Assembly (NCBI GenBank): GCA_026708085.1
Contig: JAPOVP010000128.1
Coordinates: forward strand, 1 to 36,619
DNA length: 36,619 bases
Direction of reading: 5' to 3'
Source: Caldilineaceae bacterium
GTDB taxonomy: Bacteria > Chloroflexota > Anaerolineae > Caldilineales > Caldilineaceae
Made by a program: the position numbers and the translations under genes. Positions within the stretch are counted from its first letter, which is position 1, and each line of letters starts with the position of its first letter. Below, piece after piece: positions 8,760-17,316 of the stretch. Below the pieces are notes generated by a model that saw only the letters and a list, made by a program, of their open reading frames with translations, was not told where the DNA came from and ran no database searches.

Positions 8760-9899
8760 TCAGCGGCTTCGGCCCACGTATTGCAGGTAGCCGCGCTCGG
8801 CCAGACCGTGCCAGGCCTGGATCGCGCTACGGAAGGCTGACCATTCCTTGAGGATCGATGCGAAGTCGGCGTCATTAGCGGCGGTCTCGTCGAACAGCTC
8901 GAAGGCGGACTCTTCGGCGGCCTGCAGAACATCGTCCGGGAAGGGCAGCATTGTGATGTCGGCGTCCTGGATCAGGCGGCTAAGAGCGGCCGGATTCTTG
9001 GCGTCGTAGCGCGCCATCATGGTCGCGTTAGCGGCGTAGGCGGCGGTCTTGAGGACTTCCTGATACTGCACCGGAAGCTTGTTCCATTCATCGAGATTAA
9101 CCTGGATTTCCAGGGATGGACCCGGCTCCCACCAGCCTGGGAAGTAGTAGAAGCTGGCGGCTTTGTGGAAGCTCAGTTTTTCGTCATCGTAGGGGCCGAC
9201 CCACTCAGCGGCGTCGATGGCGCCGGTCTGCAGGGCCTGGAAGATCTCGCCGCCGGGCAGCACCTGCACGGTTACACCCAGGCGGTCCATGACGCGGCCG
9301 CCGAGGCCGGGGATACGCATCTTCAGACCTTCCATGTCGGCGACTGAGTTGATCTCCTTGTTGAACCAGCCGCCCATCTGCACACCGGTGTTGCCGGCAG
9401 GAAACTGGATGGTGTTGAATTTCTCGGCGTAGACCGTTTGCAGCATCTCCAGGCCCCCACCTTCATAGAGCCAGGCGTCCTGCTGGCGGGAGGTGAGGCC
9501 GAATGGGAGGGCGGTGCCAAAGGCGGTGATGGGGCTCTTGCCGATGTAGTAGTAGGAGGCTGTATGGCCGATGGGAACTGCGCCCTCTTCGACGACGTTC
9601 AGCACTTCCAGACCGGGGGCGAGTTCACCGGCGGCGCGGGCCTCGATTCTGAATTTGCCCTGCGTCATGGACTCGACGCGCTGGGCAACGGTCTCGGCGC
9701 CGCCAAAAATGGTATCCAGGGCGGGCGGCCAACTGGTGGCCATCTGCCATTCGATTTCGGGCAGGCTTGCGTCCTCTGAGACGGCGCCTTCGAGCTGGCC
9801 CGGAGTCATAACGCCGGCCTGTTCACAGCCGGCTACGGTCAGGGCGGCTGCGCCTACCGCACCTGTCGCCGCCACTTTCAGGAATCTTCGTCGATCCAT
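8760..9899 (-). CDS. TRAP transporter substrate-binding lipoprotein (TakP/FcbT1-like)
   Basis: A 379-residue paralogue of the gene at 7472-8602. [20 protein letters not shown] is a classic twin-arginine signal, and VAGC at residues 22-25 is a lipobox, so a membrane-anchored binding protein is predicted, as is common in organisms without a typical outer membrane. The core shares nearly every motif with the neighbour: [41 protein letters not shown] and [11 protein letters not shown]. Start ATG 9899 has AGGAAGGAGA upstream. It heads the leftward pair behind a strong promoter at 9959-9987. Tandem binding proteins feeding one permease pair would widen the substrate range or add a soluble form; that is inference. 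Confidence 0.93.
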   Translation of the reverse strand: MDRRRFLKVAATGAVGAAALTVAGCEQAGVMTPGQLEGAVSEDASLPEIEWQMATSWPPALDTIFGGAETVAQRVESMTQGKFRIEARAAGELAPGLEVLNVVEEGAVPIGHTASYYYIGKSPITAFGTALPFGLTSRQQDAWLYEGGGLEMLQTVYAEKFNTIQFPAGNTGVQMGGWFNKEINSVADMEGLKMRIPGLGGRVMDRLGVTVQVLPGGEIFQALQTGAIDAAEWVGPYDDEKLSFHKAASFYYFPGWWEPGPSLEIQVNLDEWNKLPVQYQEVLKTAAYAANATMMARYDAKNPAALSRLIQDADITMLPFPDDVLQAAEESAFELFDETAANDADFASILKEWSAFRSAIQAWHGLAERGYLQYVGRSR

Positions 9900-9958
9900 T
9901 TCAGTTTCTCCTTCCTCTCGTAAATGTATAAAAAAGAGTCTGTGCAGTATTCATGGTA

Positions 9959-9987
9959 ATTGTACTCAGGCGGGGGGAATCTGACAA
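9959..9987 (-). promoter_or_regulatory. sigma70-type promoter for the TRAP binding-protein genes
   Basis: On the minus strand TTGTCA (9982-9987), a 17-base spacer and TACAAT (9959-9964) lie about 60 bases before ATG 9899. No second candidate of this quality lies in the 9900-10130 interval, which otherwise holds nothing recognisable. Confidence 0.6.
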
Positions 9988-10130
9988 GAGCCAGAGAGCC
10001 GGGGGCGGCCAGCTGGGCGGGAGGAGAGCCAGCGCAGGGGCAACTTCTGGGTGATGACGGCGTCGAACTTGGGGTCAGATCGTCGCAATGAGACTCGACT
10101 GCATGAGTCAGAGCAAACCGAGTGCGGTGC

Positions 10131-10946
10131 TCAATTCCCGGAACTCCAGTCCTGGCCGTCCAGATGGGCGCCGAAGGACATATAGGAGACAGTGCCGCCG
10201 TCGACATAGATGGTCTGGCCGGTCACAAAATCGGCGCCGTCTGAGGCGAGAAAGGCGGCCACGTGTCCAATGTCGGCGGGAGCGCCCAAGCGGCCCCAGG
10301 GCACTGTGGCTTCGAAAATGGCGGGGTTGTAATCGGGAATGTCTGCGAAGTAGCGGGGCACTTCGATGAGACCGGGGGCGATAGCGTTGACGCGCACCTT
10401 CTGCGGGGCCAACTCAACGGCCAGATGGCGAGTGAGGGCTGCGACCGCGCCTTTGGTGGCGGCGTAGACGGAGTAATCGGGGACGCCGGAGTGGGAGTGC
10501 ACGGAAGCGAGGTTGATCACCGACCCGCCGCCTGCTTCGTTCATGTAGGGCAGCGCGCGTTGGATGCAGAAAATGTGACTGCGTACATTGATGGCAAACA
10601 GTTTTTCGAAGTGGTCTGGTGTGACATCGGCAATCGAGCGCGTCTCGGTCAGGCCGGCGTTGTTGACAAGCACGTTGAGGCCACCGAGGTTGTCTGCGGC
10701 GGTCTCTACGACCTGCGCGCATAGTTCGGCGGACTGGGTGAAGTCGCCTTGCACGGCCGCGGCCGTTCCTCCGGCGGCGCGGATCCGGGCGATGGCAGCG
10801 GCTGCGCCCTCGTCGCTGTAGGGGTAGTGGCAGACGACGGCTGCGCCGCGGCGGGCCAGTTCGAGCGCGATGCCCTGGCCGATGCCGCCTTGATCGACTC
10901 CGGTGACGAGTGCTTTTTTGCCGGCCAGAGAGTCCTTGTCGCTCAT
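10131..10946 (-). CDS. short-chain dehydrogenase/reductase
   Basis: A 271-residue classical SDR-family oxidoreductase using NAD(P)H. The nucleotide-binding loop reads TGVDQGGIGQG (residues 15-25), one residue longer than the usual TGxxxGIG. NNAG follows near residue 92, the catalytic serine lies in NLASVHS, and the active-site pair in YAATKGA. The C-terminal GQTIYVDGGT is the usual SDR ending. Start ATG 10946 has TGGAGCG upstream. It lies 85 bases downstream of the TIM barrel isomerase gene on the same strand, so the two may be cotranscribed. A sugar or hydroxy-acid dehydrogenase is plausible from context; 3-oxoacyl-ACP reductase is the generic alternative. Confidence 0.9.
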   Translation of the reverse strand: MSDKDSLAGKKALVTGVDQGGIGQGIALELARRGAAVVCHYPYSDEGAAAAIARIRAAGGTAAAVQGDFTQSAELCAQVVETAADNLGGLNVLVNNAGLTETRSIADVTPDHFEKLFAINVRSHIFCIQRALPYMNEAGGGSVINLASVHSHSGVPDYSVYAATKGAVAALTRHLAVELAPQKVRVNAIAPGLIEVPRYFADIPDYNPAIFEATVPWGRLGAPADIGHVAAFLASDGADFVTGQTIYVDGGTVSYMSFGAHLDGQDWSSGN

Positions 10947-11031
10947 TTCAACGCTCCAGGATGTTTGCTGAGCTCCGGGAGGAGAGGCCCAGAGGAGGCC
11001 TTCACGCCGCGTCTATCGCTCAGAAACATGT

Positions 11032-11856
11032 CTAAGATTTACTCGCTCGTTGCTTGAGATAGGCAAGGCTGTGCTGGATGCCGCCCACGGGGTCGCCGGC
11101 ACCGCGGAATTCGAAGATATAGTAGACAGGCTGGGGCAGCAGATCGAGCGCATTCAGGATTTCGGCAAGAGGCAGGACGCCTGTGCCGAGGGGGGCCGGG
11201 GGGTCAGCGGGATTGGCGGTCTTGTCCTTCAGGTGGGCGGCGATGATCTTGTCTGACAGAGCATCGATGGCGGCGACGACGTCCTGGCCGTGGTTGGGAT
11301 AGTTTCCCATATCGAGATTGGTGCGGAGGGCGGGCGAGGCCAGCCGTGTGAGGGCCCCTTGGACCTCGGCCAGGGTGCCGCCGGGAGTGCGGGCGTAGTT
11401 TTCGAGGGCAATAATGGTGCCCTGTGCGGCGGCGTAGTCGACGACTTTCTGGGCGCGAGCCCAGCCTGCCTGGTCGTCGGGGGGTGGTGTGGGACCGGGG
11501 AAAAAACGGACGATCGGCGCGCCGAGCGCGGCGGCGGTGTCGATGTCCTGGCGGAGCTGCAGCGAAGGATCCGGGTTGTCGAAGAGGGTGGCCTGCGTGG
11601 CGTATGTGACCAGCAGACCGGCGTCAGCGATGCGGCGGGCTGCTTCGTTCAGTTCGGCATCGAGCCGGGGCCATGTCTCTCGTCGCAGCTCCAGGCCGTC
11701 GGCGCCGGTCTGGCGGGCGATGTCGATAAGGTCCCAGACGGTCCTTTCGCCGCTCTTGAGCTCGTCTTCCAACTGCATGGCGGAGATCAGGACCGGCCGG
11801 TTGGTGGGTTCTGCTGCGCCAGGCGCGTGTGAGGGTTGCTCTGATGGGCTGGTCAA
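11032..11856 (-). CDS. sugar phosphate isomerase/epimerase family protein (xylose-isomerase-like TIM barrel)
   Basis: A 274-residue TIM barrel protein of the AP endonuclease 2/xylose isomerase-like superfamily, acting on sugars or their derivatives with a divalent metal. Visible family elements are the first strand VLISAMQL, TGADGLELRRE near residue 50, IIALENYARTPGG (metal-ligand Glu), RTNLDMGNYPNHG (Asp) and IIAAHLKDK (His). The frame starts with TTG at 11856, supported by GAGGA four to five bases upstream; a later ATG would remove the first barrel strand. It lies between the ferredoxin and SDR genes on the same strand. The exact sugar cannot be stated. Confidence 0.85.
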   Translation of the reverse strand: MTSPSEQPSHAPGAAEPTNRPVLISAMQLEDELKSGERTVWDLIDIARQTGADGLELRRETWPRLDAELNEAARRIADAGLLVTYATQATLFDNPDPSLQLRQDIDTAAALGAPIVRFFPGPTPPPDDQAGWARAQKVVDYAAAQGTIIALENYARTPGGTLAEVQGALTRLASPALRTNLDMGNYPNHGQDVVAAIDALSDKIIAAHLKDKTANPADPPAPLGTGVLPLAEILNALDLLPQPVYYIFEFRGAGDPVGGIQHSLAYLKQRASKS

Positions 11857-12032
11857 AATGTCCTCGATGGGAAAGCTGTGCCAGGGAAGGGCGTGACGCC
11901 CGGAGGCCGCAGAGGCTGCGGGCGGGCGCAGGTCTTGCGCGCCGGCTTCCTAATGCGGGGGCTTTGACCGGGATCGGGCGCGGTTGGTTCTCCCCTGGAA
12001 GGTAAGCCGGCGCGATGGAGGCAGATAGGTTC

Positions 12033-12392
12033 TCAGTCTGCGGTCGTCCACTCCGGATCCGGCTGAATTGCCGTCTCCGGGGGCGGGCCGGGGTCGGGGC
12101 GGCCACTGCCTTCGAGGCGGCTGATGAGTTGAACGGTCATATCGCCTTCGACGAGGCACTGGCAGGACAGGCGCACACCGGACAAGCCCTTTTCGGCCAG
12201 TTTCTCTTTTTCGGCGACTGTCATTCTTGCAGGTTCGCCACCGACAAAGGCAACGCGGCAGGTGGTGCACTTGCAGTTGCCGCCGCAGGCATGCAGCTGA
12301 TCGACGGCTGCGTCCTCGACCAGCGCAAGTACCAGGCGTTTACCAGCTTGCACATCGAATGTACCAACGTTTTCTACTGTCAATTTAGGCAT
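12033..12392 (-). CDS. 2Fe-2S ferredoxin
   Basis: A 119-residue electron carrier of the adrenodoxin/plant-type ferredoxin fold. Cys36, Cys42 and Cys45 (in ACGGNCKCTTC) and Cys77 in RLSCQ are the expected cluster ligands; Cys40 and Cys79 are extra. The last 30 or so residues are a proline-rich tail (RPDPGPPPETAIQPDPEW) of unknown use. ATG 12392 is chosen because AGGAGT lies 8 bases upstream and MPKLTVENVG begins the fold; an in-frame start at 12443 would add 17 unlikely residues. It sits 81 bases downstream of the glycerate kinase gene, on the same strand. A partner oxygenase or reductase is not encoded in the window. Confidence 0.9.
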   Translation of the reverse strand: MPKLTVENVGTFDVQAGKRLVLALVEDAAVDQLHACGGNCKCTTCRVAFVGGEPARMTVAEKEKLAEKGLSGVRLSCQCLVEGDMTVQLISRLEGSGRPDPGPPPETAIQPDPEWTTAD

Positions 12393-12473
12393 GAAGTTCA
12401 ACTCCTGTGCGTGTAAAGGATTGGAACGATTCCCCGAAGTCATTTGCGCGGTGCAAATTGTTTCTGCATTTTC

Positions 12474-13919
12474 TCACATTTCCTGGACAAATACGAAGAG
12501 AAGATCATTGACGTTTGTCTGTGTCGGGCCGGTCAGAAGCAGGTCGGCGGTGGCGCGCAGGTACGGATAGGCATCGTGGCGGCGGAGGTGTTCGGCGGCG
12601 GAGAGGCCGGCAAGCTCGCCTCTGTGGACGGTGCCGTTGTCGGCCAGGCCACCGGCGCTGTCGGTGGGTCCGTCGGTGCCGTCGGTGGCCAGAGAGACGA
12701 TTGTGATCCCCGGCAGATGCTGGAGAGGCAGGGAGGCGGCGAGGGCGAGCTCCTGGTTGCGGCCGCCCTTACCGGGATTGTCTCCGAGGCTGACGGTGGT
12801 TTCGCCGCCGAGGATGAGGCAGGCGGGCGCGGGTACGGGCAGACCGCTGTCCTGCACTTCACGGCCGAGACCGACGAGAACTTTGGCGACTTCGGCGGCC
12901 TCGCCTTCGACGTATGTCGAGAGCAGGATGGTGTTGTAGCCCAGCTCGGTTGCCTTTGTGAGGGCGGCGCCGGCGGCGGTGCGGTTGTCAGCGACGACGA
13001 GGGTTTTGCTGGCGGCGAAGACCGGGTCGTGCGGTTTGGGGGTGTCGGGGATGTCGCCGGCCAGCCCGGCCTGCAGGCGGTTGAGGATGACCTCGGGCAG
13101 GGCGCTGGTCAGGCCGTATTTTTCGACGATGGCCCAGGCGTCGGCCCAGGTGCTTACGTCGGGGACGGTGGGCCCGCTGGCGATCACGTCGAATGGGCTG
13201 CCGATGACGTCGCTGAGGGCGAGAGTCAGGAGGGTTGCGGGGGCGGCGGCGCGGGCAAGCTGGCCGCCCTTCACGGCGCTGCTGTGTTTGCGCAGGCAGT
13301 TCATTTCGTTGATGGTGGCGCCGCAGGCGAGGAGGGCGTCGGTCATGGCCTGCATGTCGGACAGGGTGAGGGCCGGATAGGTCTGGCCGGAGTTCCCGTT
13401 GATCTCATGTGCCGGGGCTACCAGCAGTGCGGAGCCGCCGCCGGAGAGCAGGGCGATTACGAGGTCGTCTGGGCCGGCCTGCTCGACGAGGGCAAGCATC
13501 TCTTGGCCGGCAAGGACGCCGGCTTCGTCGGGAAGGGGATGACCGGCCTCGACGATGTTAATGGAGGACGGTGCTGTTGAGGCAGCGTCGGCGGGCTGGG
13601 CGTGGTCGTATTTGGTCACTGCCAGACCGCCGTTGATGCGGTCCTGGAGCAGAGATTCGACGGCCCTGGACATTGGCGCGGCGGCCTTGCCGGCGGCGAC
13701 GACGAAGACGCGGCGATAGCGGCGCAGGTCGTAGGTCAGCGCGTGCGCGGGGTCAGGGGCAGCGGGGTCGGTGACGGTCAGGTACTCGTCCTGGCGCTGG
13801 AGGACGTTTTGGACAGCGGCGAAGGGATCGACGGCATCGAGAGCGGCGTCGAGGACGGCGAGGATTGGGCGGCGGGCGTCGGGGTCGGGGGTGAGGACGG
13901 AGGTGTCGAAGCGGGTCAT
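12474..13919 (-). CDS. glycerate 2-kinase (MOFRL/GckA-TtuD type)
   Basis: A 481-residue type II glycerate kinase, which converts D-glycerate and ATP to 2-phosphoglycerate. This feeds glycerate from glyoxylate, tartrate or sugar-acid breakdown into lower glycolysis. Seen: VFVVAAGKAAAPMSRAVE near residue 72, EAGHPLPDEAGV, LLSGGGSALLVAP with the catalytic-loop glycines, NEMNCLRKHSSAVKGGQLA, and the C-terminal MOFRL domain with GGETTVSL, GGRNQELAL and DGTDGPTDSAGG. Length is slightly above the family norm of 420-450. Start ATG 13919 has only a weak AGAGAAAAGA upstream. Together with the TRAP importer and dehydrogenases nearby, it suggests that the imported compound is degraded to glycerate or hydroxypyruvate. 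Confidence 0.93.
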   Translation of the reverse strand: MTRFDTSVLTPDPDARRPILAVLDAALDAVDPFAAVQNVLQRQDEYLTVTDPAAPDPAHALTYDLRRYRRVFVVAAGKAAAPMSRAVESLLQDRINGGLAVTKYDHAQPADAASTAPSSINIVEAGHPLPDEAGVLAGQEMLALVEQAGPDDLVIALLSGGGSALLVAPAHEINGNSGQTYPALTLSDMQAMTDALLACGATINEMNCLRKHSSAVKGGQLARAAAPATLLTLALSDVIGSPFDVIASGPTVPDVSTWADAWAIVEKYGLTSALPEVILNRLQAGLAGDIPDTPKPHDPVFAASKTLVVADNRTAAGAALTKATELGYNTILLSTYVEGEAAEVAKVLVGLGREVQDSGLPVPAPACLILGGETTVSLGDNPGKGGRNQELALAASLPLQHLPGITIVSLATDGTDGPTDSAGGLADNGTVHRGELAGLSAAEHLRRHDAYPYLRATADLLLTGPTQTNVNDLLFVFVQEM

Positions 13920-14110
13920 TCTAATCTTTTCTCTGGGTTGCCAGGAGACTGACCTGCAGTTTCGACTTCTGGTCCATGATGACCACGAAAGTCCCCGGCC
14001 AGCCGATTGGAATCACTGGCAGTATTTCCATCGTTCTGTCTGCCCCATCTTCGCGATGCACGCTTGAAGTTCCAGGGTCCGCGAAAGTCGACCCTTGCGT
14101 GTTTCACCTT

Positions 14111-14971
14111 TTACAGTCGGCGGAATTTCTGGAGGCCGTCGTCGACCTGGACCTGGCCGACGTAGAGGTCGCCGCGGGAGTCGGCCCAGATGCCGTGGGG
14201 GCAGGCTGCAAACTCGCCGGGTTTGTCGCTGGGCTGGGCGCCGCCCCAGTGGCTGAGGAGCTCGCCGTCGAGGGTCCAGACGCTGACACGTTGCTCGAGC
14301 TCGGCGACGTAGACGACTTCGCCATTGGGGTCGAAGTAGATGGTATCGGGTTTGAGGAGGCCGGTGCGCTCCTCAAGGAAGTTGCCGTCGGTGTCGAAGA
14401 GCTGGATGCGGTCGTTGGTGCGGTCGCAGACCCAGACGCGGTCGTCCTTGTCCAGGCGGACGCAGTGGGAGAGTGTGAACTGGCTGGGGCCTTCGCCCCA
14501 GTCGCCCCAGGAGAGAATGTGTTCGCCGGCGGCTGAGTATTTGTGGACGCGAGCGTTGTCGTAGCCGTCGGAGATGAAGAGGTCGCCGTTGGAGGCGACG
14601 GCGAGATCGGTGGGCAGGCGGAAGGGTTCGCCGGGGGCGCCCTCCTGGCCGGGTGTGCCGATGGTCGTGACGAGCTCGCCCCGGGCGTTGAATTTGAAGA
14701 TGCAGTGGGTCTCGCGTTCGGTGCACCAGACGTTGTCTTCGTCGTCGATGAAGATGCCGTGGGCGTCTTCGATGACGTCTTCGCCCCAGGAGGCGAGGAA
14801 GTTGCCGTCGCGGTCGAAGACGACGAGGGGATGCTCGCTGCGCGAGTAGACGAATACGCGGTCCTGGGAATCGCAGGCGACCGCGGCTACCCAGCCGAAC
14901 TGCCAACCTGCGGGCAGTTTGGCCCAGTTTTCGATTACTTCGTACTGATAGGCGCCGGTTCCGAACGGCAT
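14111..14971 (-). CDS. NHL-repeat beta-propeller protein (peptidylglycine amidating lyase-like)
   Basis: A 286-residue protein made of about five or six NHL repeats of some 45 residues, recognisable by phrases such as VACDSQDRVFVYSRSEHPL, DRDGNFLASWGE, IFIDDEDNVWCTERE and VRLDKDDRVWVCDRTN. The arrangement matches bacterial relatives of the peptidyl-alpha-hydroxyglycine alpha-amidating lyase propeller. No signal peptide is seen, so it is predicted to be cytosolic. The start ATG 14971 has AGGAGA six bases upstream. It is flanked by glycerate kinase and alcohol dehydrogenase on the same strand. Similar proteins often sit in catabolic clusters as lactonase- or lyase-like enzymes, but no catalytic residues can be claimed here. 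Confidence 0.85.
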   Translation of the reverse strand: MPFGTGAYQYEVIENWAKLPAGWQFGWVAAVACDSQDRVFVYSRSEHPLVVFDRDGNFLASWGEDVIEDAHGIFIDDEDNVWCTERETHCIFKFNARGELVTTIGTPGQEGAPGEPFRLPTDLAVASNGDLFISDGYDNARVHKYSAAGEHILSWGDWGEGPSQFTLSHCVRLDKDDRVWVCDRTNDRIQLFDTDGNFLEERTGLLKPDTIYFDPNGEVVYVAELEQRVSVWTLDGELLSHWGGAQPSDKPGEFAACPHGIWADSRGDLYVGQVQVDDGLQKFRRL

Positions 14972-15037
14972 GGCAATCTCCTTTGCCTGGTTGAGACTCG
15001 CCGCGGGTGCGGCGGGGATATGGAGTACACCTTATCT

Positions 15038-15115
15038 TCTATCCGCGAAGTTACGCGAAGGGACGCGAAGAACACCTTATTTTGTCCACGAAGGGCCACT
15101 AAGGGCCGCGAAGAG
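15038..15115. repeat. dispersed CGCGAAGGGACGCGAAGAACACC repeat, family A
   Basis: Two units in the 246-base gap between the NHL and alcohol dehydrogenase genes, built on CCGCGAAG(GG)NACGCGAAG followed by GAACACCTT. The same unit recurs at 19418, 21402, 23481, 31770, 32034 and 36025, always outside genes. Confidence 0.75.
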
Positions 15116-15217
15116 AATGAGGCGCGTCATGGGTACTTTGGCGTGATTGTGCGGTCCTCTGCGGATTGGCGACATGTTGCTCAAGCAAATCGCTGGTGTG
15201 AAAGACTTCAACGGGCG

Positions 15218-16276
15218 CTAATCGTCCCAGGCTTTGACGGCGATTTTGATAACTTGCTCGTCGCCGAGGCGGTAGGTGCCGTCGAGGGCGTGGAAGCCGT
15301 CGCCCACGCGGTCGAGAGGCAGTTTGTGGCTGACCATTTCGCCGTAGGGGAATTCGTTTTTCTCGAGAATGGGCAGGCCGCGTACGAAGTGCTCGTAGGT
15401 GCTGCCCCAGACGGCCTCGAAGGTCAGGTTTTTGCGCATGAGGAGCTGGTTGATGTTGAAGTCGATGGAGCCCATGTCGACGAAATGGCCGACCTCGACG
15501 TAGGTGCCGCTGTGGCGCAGGTAGCCCAGTCCTTCGGGCGTGGCGGCCAGGAATCCGGAGCATTCGAATACGATATCGGCGCCGCGCTTGAGTGGTGTGT
15601 GCCAGTAGACCTGCTCGGTGCGTTCTTCGACGCTGGTGACTTCCTCGATGTTGACGGTTACGTCGGCGCCGAACTCTTTTGCCAGTTCGAGGCGTCTGGC
15701 GGGGCCGCCGACGACGATGATTTGGGCGGCGCCCATCTGTTTGGCGCAGAGGAGGGTAACGAGGCCGATGGCGCCGCTGCCCTGGACGACGACGGTATCG
15801 CCCAACTGCACTTTGCCGCGCATGGCGGCGTGGACGCCGATGGTGTAGGGCTCGGTGAGCACGGCGACTTCGGGCGTGCATTCTGTCTTGAGCATGCAGG
15901 TATTTTCGAAGCCGAGATAGATGTAGTCGGCGAATCCGCCGTAGAAGTGGGGGGCGACGTCGGGTGTGTCGTAGAAGCCGTAGGCGCCGTAGCCGCCTGT
16001 GCCGGGGGAGAAGATGACGCGGTCGCCTTCCTCGAGGGGGCGGCCGATGTAGTCTTTGGCTCCGCCGGCACCGATTGCCTCGATAACGCCGACGTTTTCG
16101 TGGCCGAGGACGACTTCGCTTTGGAAGCCGTTCTGCCACATGTGCAGGTCGGTGCCGCAGATCCCGGCCAGCTCCTGGCGGAGAAGCACTTTGCCGGGTT
16201 CAGGGTCGAGTACGGGGTATTCGCGGATTTCGAAGTCCTGTCCCTGGGCGATGACCGCCCTACCGGTTTTTGCCAT
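15218..16276 (-). CDS. medium-chain zinc-type alcohol dehydrogenase
   Basis: A 352-residue member of the medium-chain dehydrogenase family (threonine/sorbitol dehydrogenase-like), oxidising an alcohol or polyol with NAD(P). Catalytic zinc ligands are visible: Cys40 in GICGTDLH and His59-Glu60 in LGHEN. The Rossmann region reads VVVQGSGAIGLVTLLCAKQ near residue 175. The structural-zinc loop with four cysteines, normally after GDRV, is replaced by a glycine/tyrosine-rich stretch (SPGTGGYGAYGFYDTP) without cysteine. Start ATG 16276 has AGGAGA upstream. It is the most upstream gene of the leftward catabolic block. The natural substrate is unknown; a sugar acid or polyol fits the context. Confidence 0.9.
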   Translation of the reverse strand: MAKTGRAVIAQGQDFEIREYPVLDPEPGKVLLRQELAGICGTDLHMWQNGFQSEVVLGHENVGVIEAIGAGGAKDYIGRPLEEGDRVIFSPGTGGYGAYGFYDTPDVAPHFYGGFADYIYLGFENTCMLKTECTPEVAVLTEPYTIGVHAAMRGKVQLGDTVVVQGSGAIGLVTLLCAKQMGAAQIIVVGGPARRLELAKEFGADVTVNIEEVTSVEERTEQVYWHTPLKRGADIVFECSGFLAATPEGLGYLRHSGTYVEVGHFVDMGSIDFNINQLLMRKNLTFEAVWGSTYEHFVRGLPILEKNEFPYGEMVSHKLPLDRVGDGFHALDGTYRLGDEQVIKIAVKAWDD

Positions 16277-16610
16277 GGTGTTTTCTCCTGCTGCTGGTTG
16301 CGTGAGTTCAGGTAGCCCTGTAATTGCCTCCGCTGTCTTGGGGCGGCAGGGCCAGAAAGGTCATAGGAGGTATTGGGATATGAAAGTTGAACAGACTGTA
16401 GTCGGGGCACGGTCCGGGATGGCCGGTGCCCCAAGAATGGGGCTAAGTATACTACAGCCATGGGGCGAACGATAGTCCTTTGCGGGTGTTGTACAGGGCG
16501 GTTGCGGCGGACGATGGGGGAGGTGTCGAGGCGGGCGCACAGGTGGCGGGGCGCTTCTTGGTTGCAGATGAAAAGTGGGCCGTCGCAGCCGAGTTCAAGG
16601 GGGGGTGGGA
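16277..16610. other. intergenic region without a recognisable gene
   Basis: This 334-base stretch separates the alcohol dehydrogenase from the HEPN gene. A TATACT -10-like hexamer lies on the minus strand near 16447, but no convincing -35 partner is present. No repeat family member and no conserved ORF was found. Confidence 0.6.
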
Positions 16611-16997
16611 CTAGAGCTGGTTCTTCACCAAGGTTGCGACTTCCTCAGCTAGTACAATTGCTTCCCACGCCACTTCTTCGTCGGGATCTACGAAGTTTTC
16701 CAGGGGATAGCGTACTCCTGCTCCGTACCTGCCCAAGGTCTCGGCCGCCAGTTTCAGTTGGCCGAAAGCCGGCTGATTTTGCGCGCATTCCTGTGTCAGA
16801 TAGAACAGATCATGGACTAAGTTGAAGCAACGTGATTTGGAGACCAGGAATGCTTTCAGGTGCCTTTCGGCACATTGCCGGGCGTAATAGCAGGCCATTT
16901 CGGGAATCGGACCGCCGGGCAGCATGGCACGTCGGGCCATCTCCATATCCTGTTCTGCCTTTCTGAACCAGTCCTGTTCAGGATGCCGCTCGCTCAT
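16611..16997 (-). CDS. HEPN-domain protein (putative RNase toxin of a HEPN/MNT pair)
   Basis: A 128-residue all-helical HEPN protein. It opens DWFRKAEQDMEMARRAM and carries the family core YYARQCAERHLKAFL (about residues 37-51). Arg40 and His46 form an R-x5-H pair within the RNase-type Rx4-6H motif of toxic HEPN proteins. The start ATG 16997 lies inside the end of the upstream nucleotidyltransferase gene (20-base overlap), with AGGAAAT seven bases upstream, so translation is coupled. In known HEPN/MNT systems the MNT partner adenylylates and silences the HEPN RNase. Toxicity here is inference; some such pairs are simple nucleotidyltransferase accessories. Confidence 0.88.
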   Translation of the reverse strand: MSERHPEQDWFRKAEQDMEMARRAMLPGGPIPEMACYYARQCAERHLKAFLVSKSRCFNLVHDLFYLTQECAQNQPAFGQLKLAAETLGRYGAGVRYPLENFVDPDEEVAWEAIVLAEEVATLVKNQL

Positions 16998-17316
16998 ACA
17001 GGATTTCCTGGGATTCGAGAGCCGTGTTGACAAAGGAGTAAGGGTTGTCGCGCTGCTCTGCCAGGCGGTCATGCGTGGTTACGAGGACGTCGACGGGCAG
17101 GATGAACTGTTCGCCTATTGCCCTGCGAATGGGGTTGCCGCGTTTGGGCCAGTCGTCGAAGGATTTGAGGACGACGAGGAGGTCGACGTCGCTGTGGGAG
17201 CCGGCGTTGCCGCGGGCGTGGCTGCCGAAGAGGATGATCTGCTCCGGGTCGAATTTATGGGCGATCAGCTGAGCAACGGCCTGAATTGTTTCCCTGTCGA
17301 CGGAGACTTTGGTCAC
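16978..17316 (-). CDS. MNT-type minimal nucleotidyltransferase (antitoxin partner of HEPN)
   Basis: A 112-residue nucleotidyltransferase of the Pol-beta superfamily. The signature is complete: Gly31-Ser32 in LFGSHARG and Asp43/Asp45 in SDVDLLV, with a further Asp in LPVDVLVTT as the likely third metal ligand. The start is GTG 17316, supported by GAGGTA eight bases upstream. The gene overlaps the HEPN gene downstream by 20 bases, the usual two-gene operon. The MNT-first order is common. A TTGACC hexamer lies about 55 bases upstream, but no good -10 was found. Confidence 0.9.
   Translation of the reverse strand: MTKVSVDRETIQAVAQLIAHKFDPEQIILFGSHARGNAGSHSDVDLLVVLKSFDDWPKRGNPIRRAIGEQFILPVDVLVTTHDRLAEQRDNPYSFVNTALESQEILYERAAS

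Noticed and set aside
12444..13580. 378-residue forward frame
   Set aside because: Antisense to glycerate kinase; glycine-rich with no motif.
14543..16315. 590-residue forward frame opposite the NHL and alcohol dehydrogenase genes
   Set aside because: Antisense shadow of two clear genes; composition is Val/Gly/Ala/Asp-rich as expected from reading GC-rich codons backwards.
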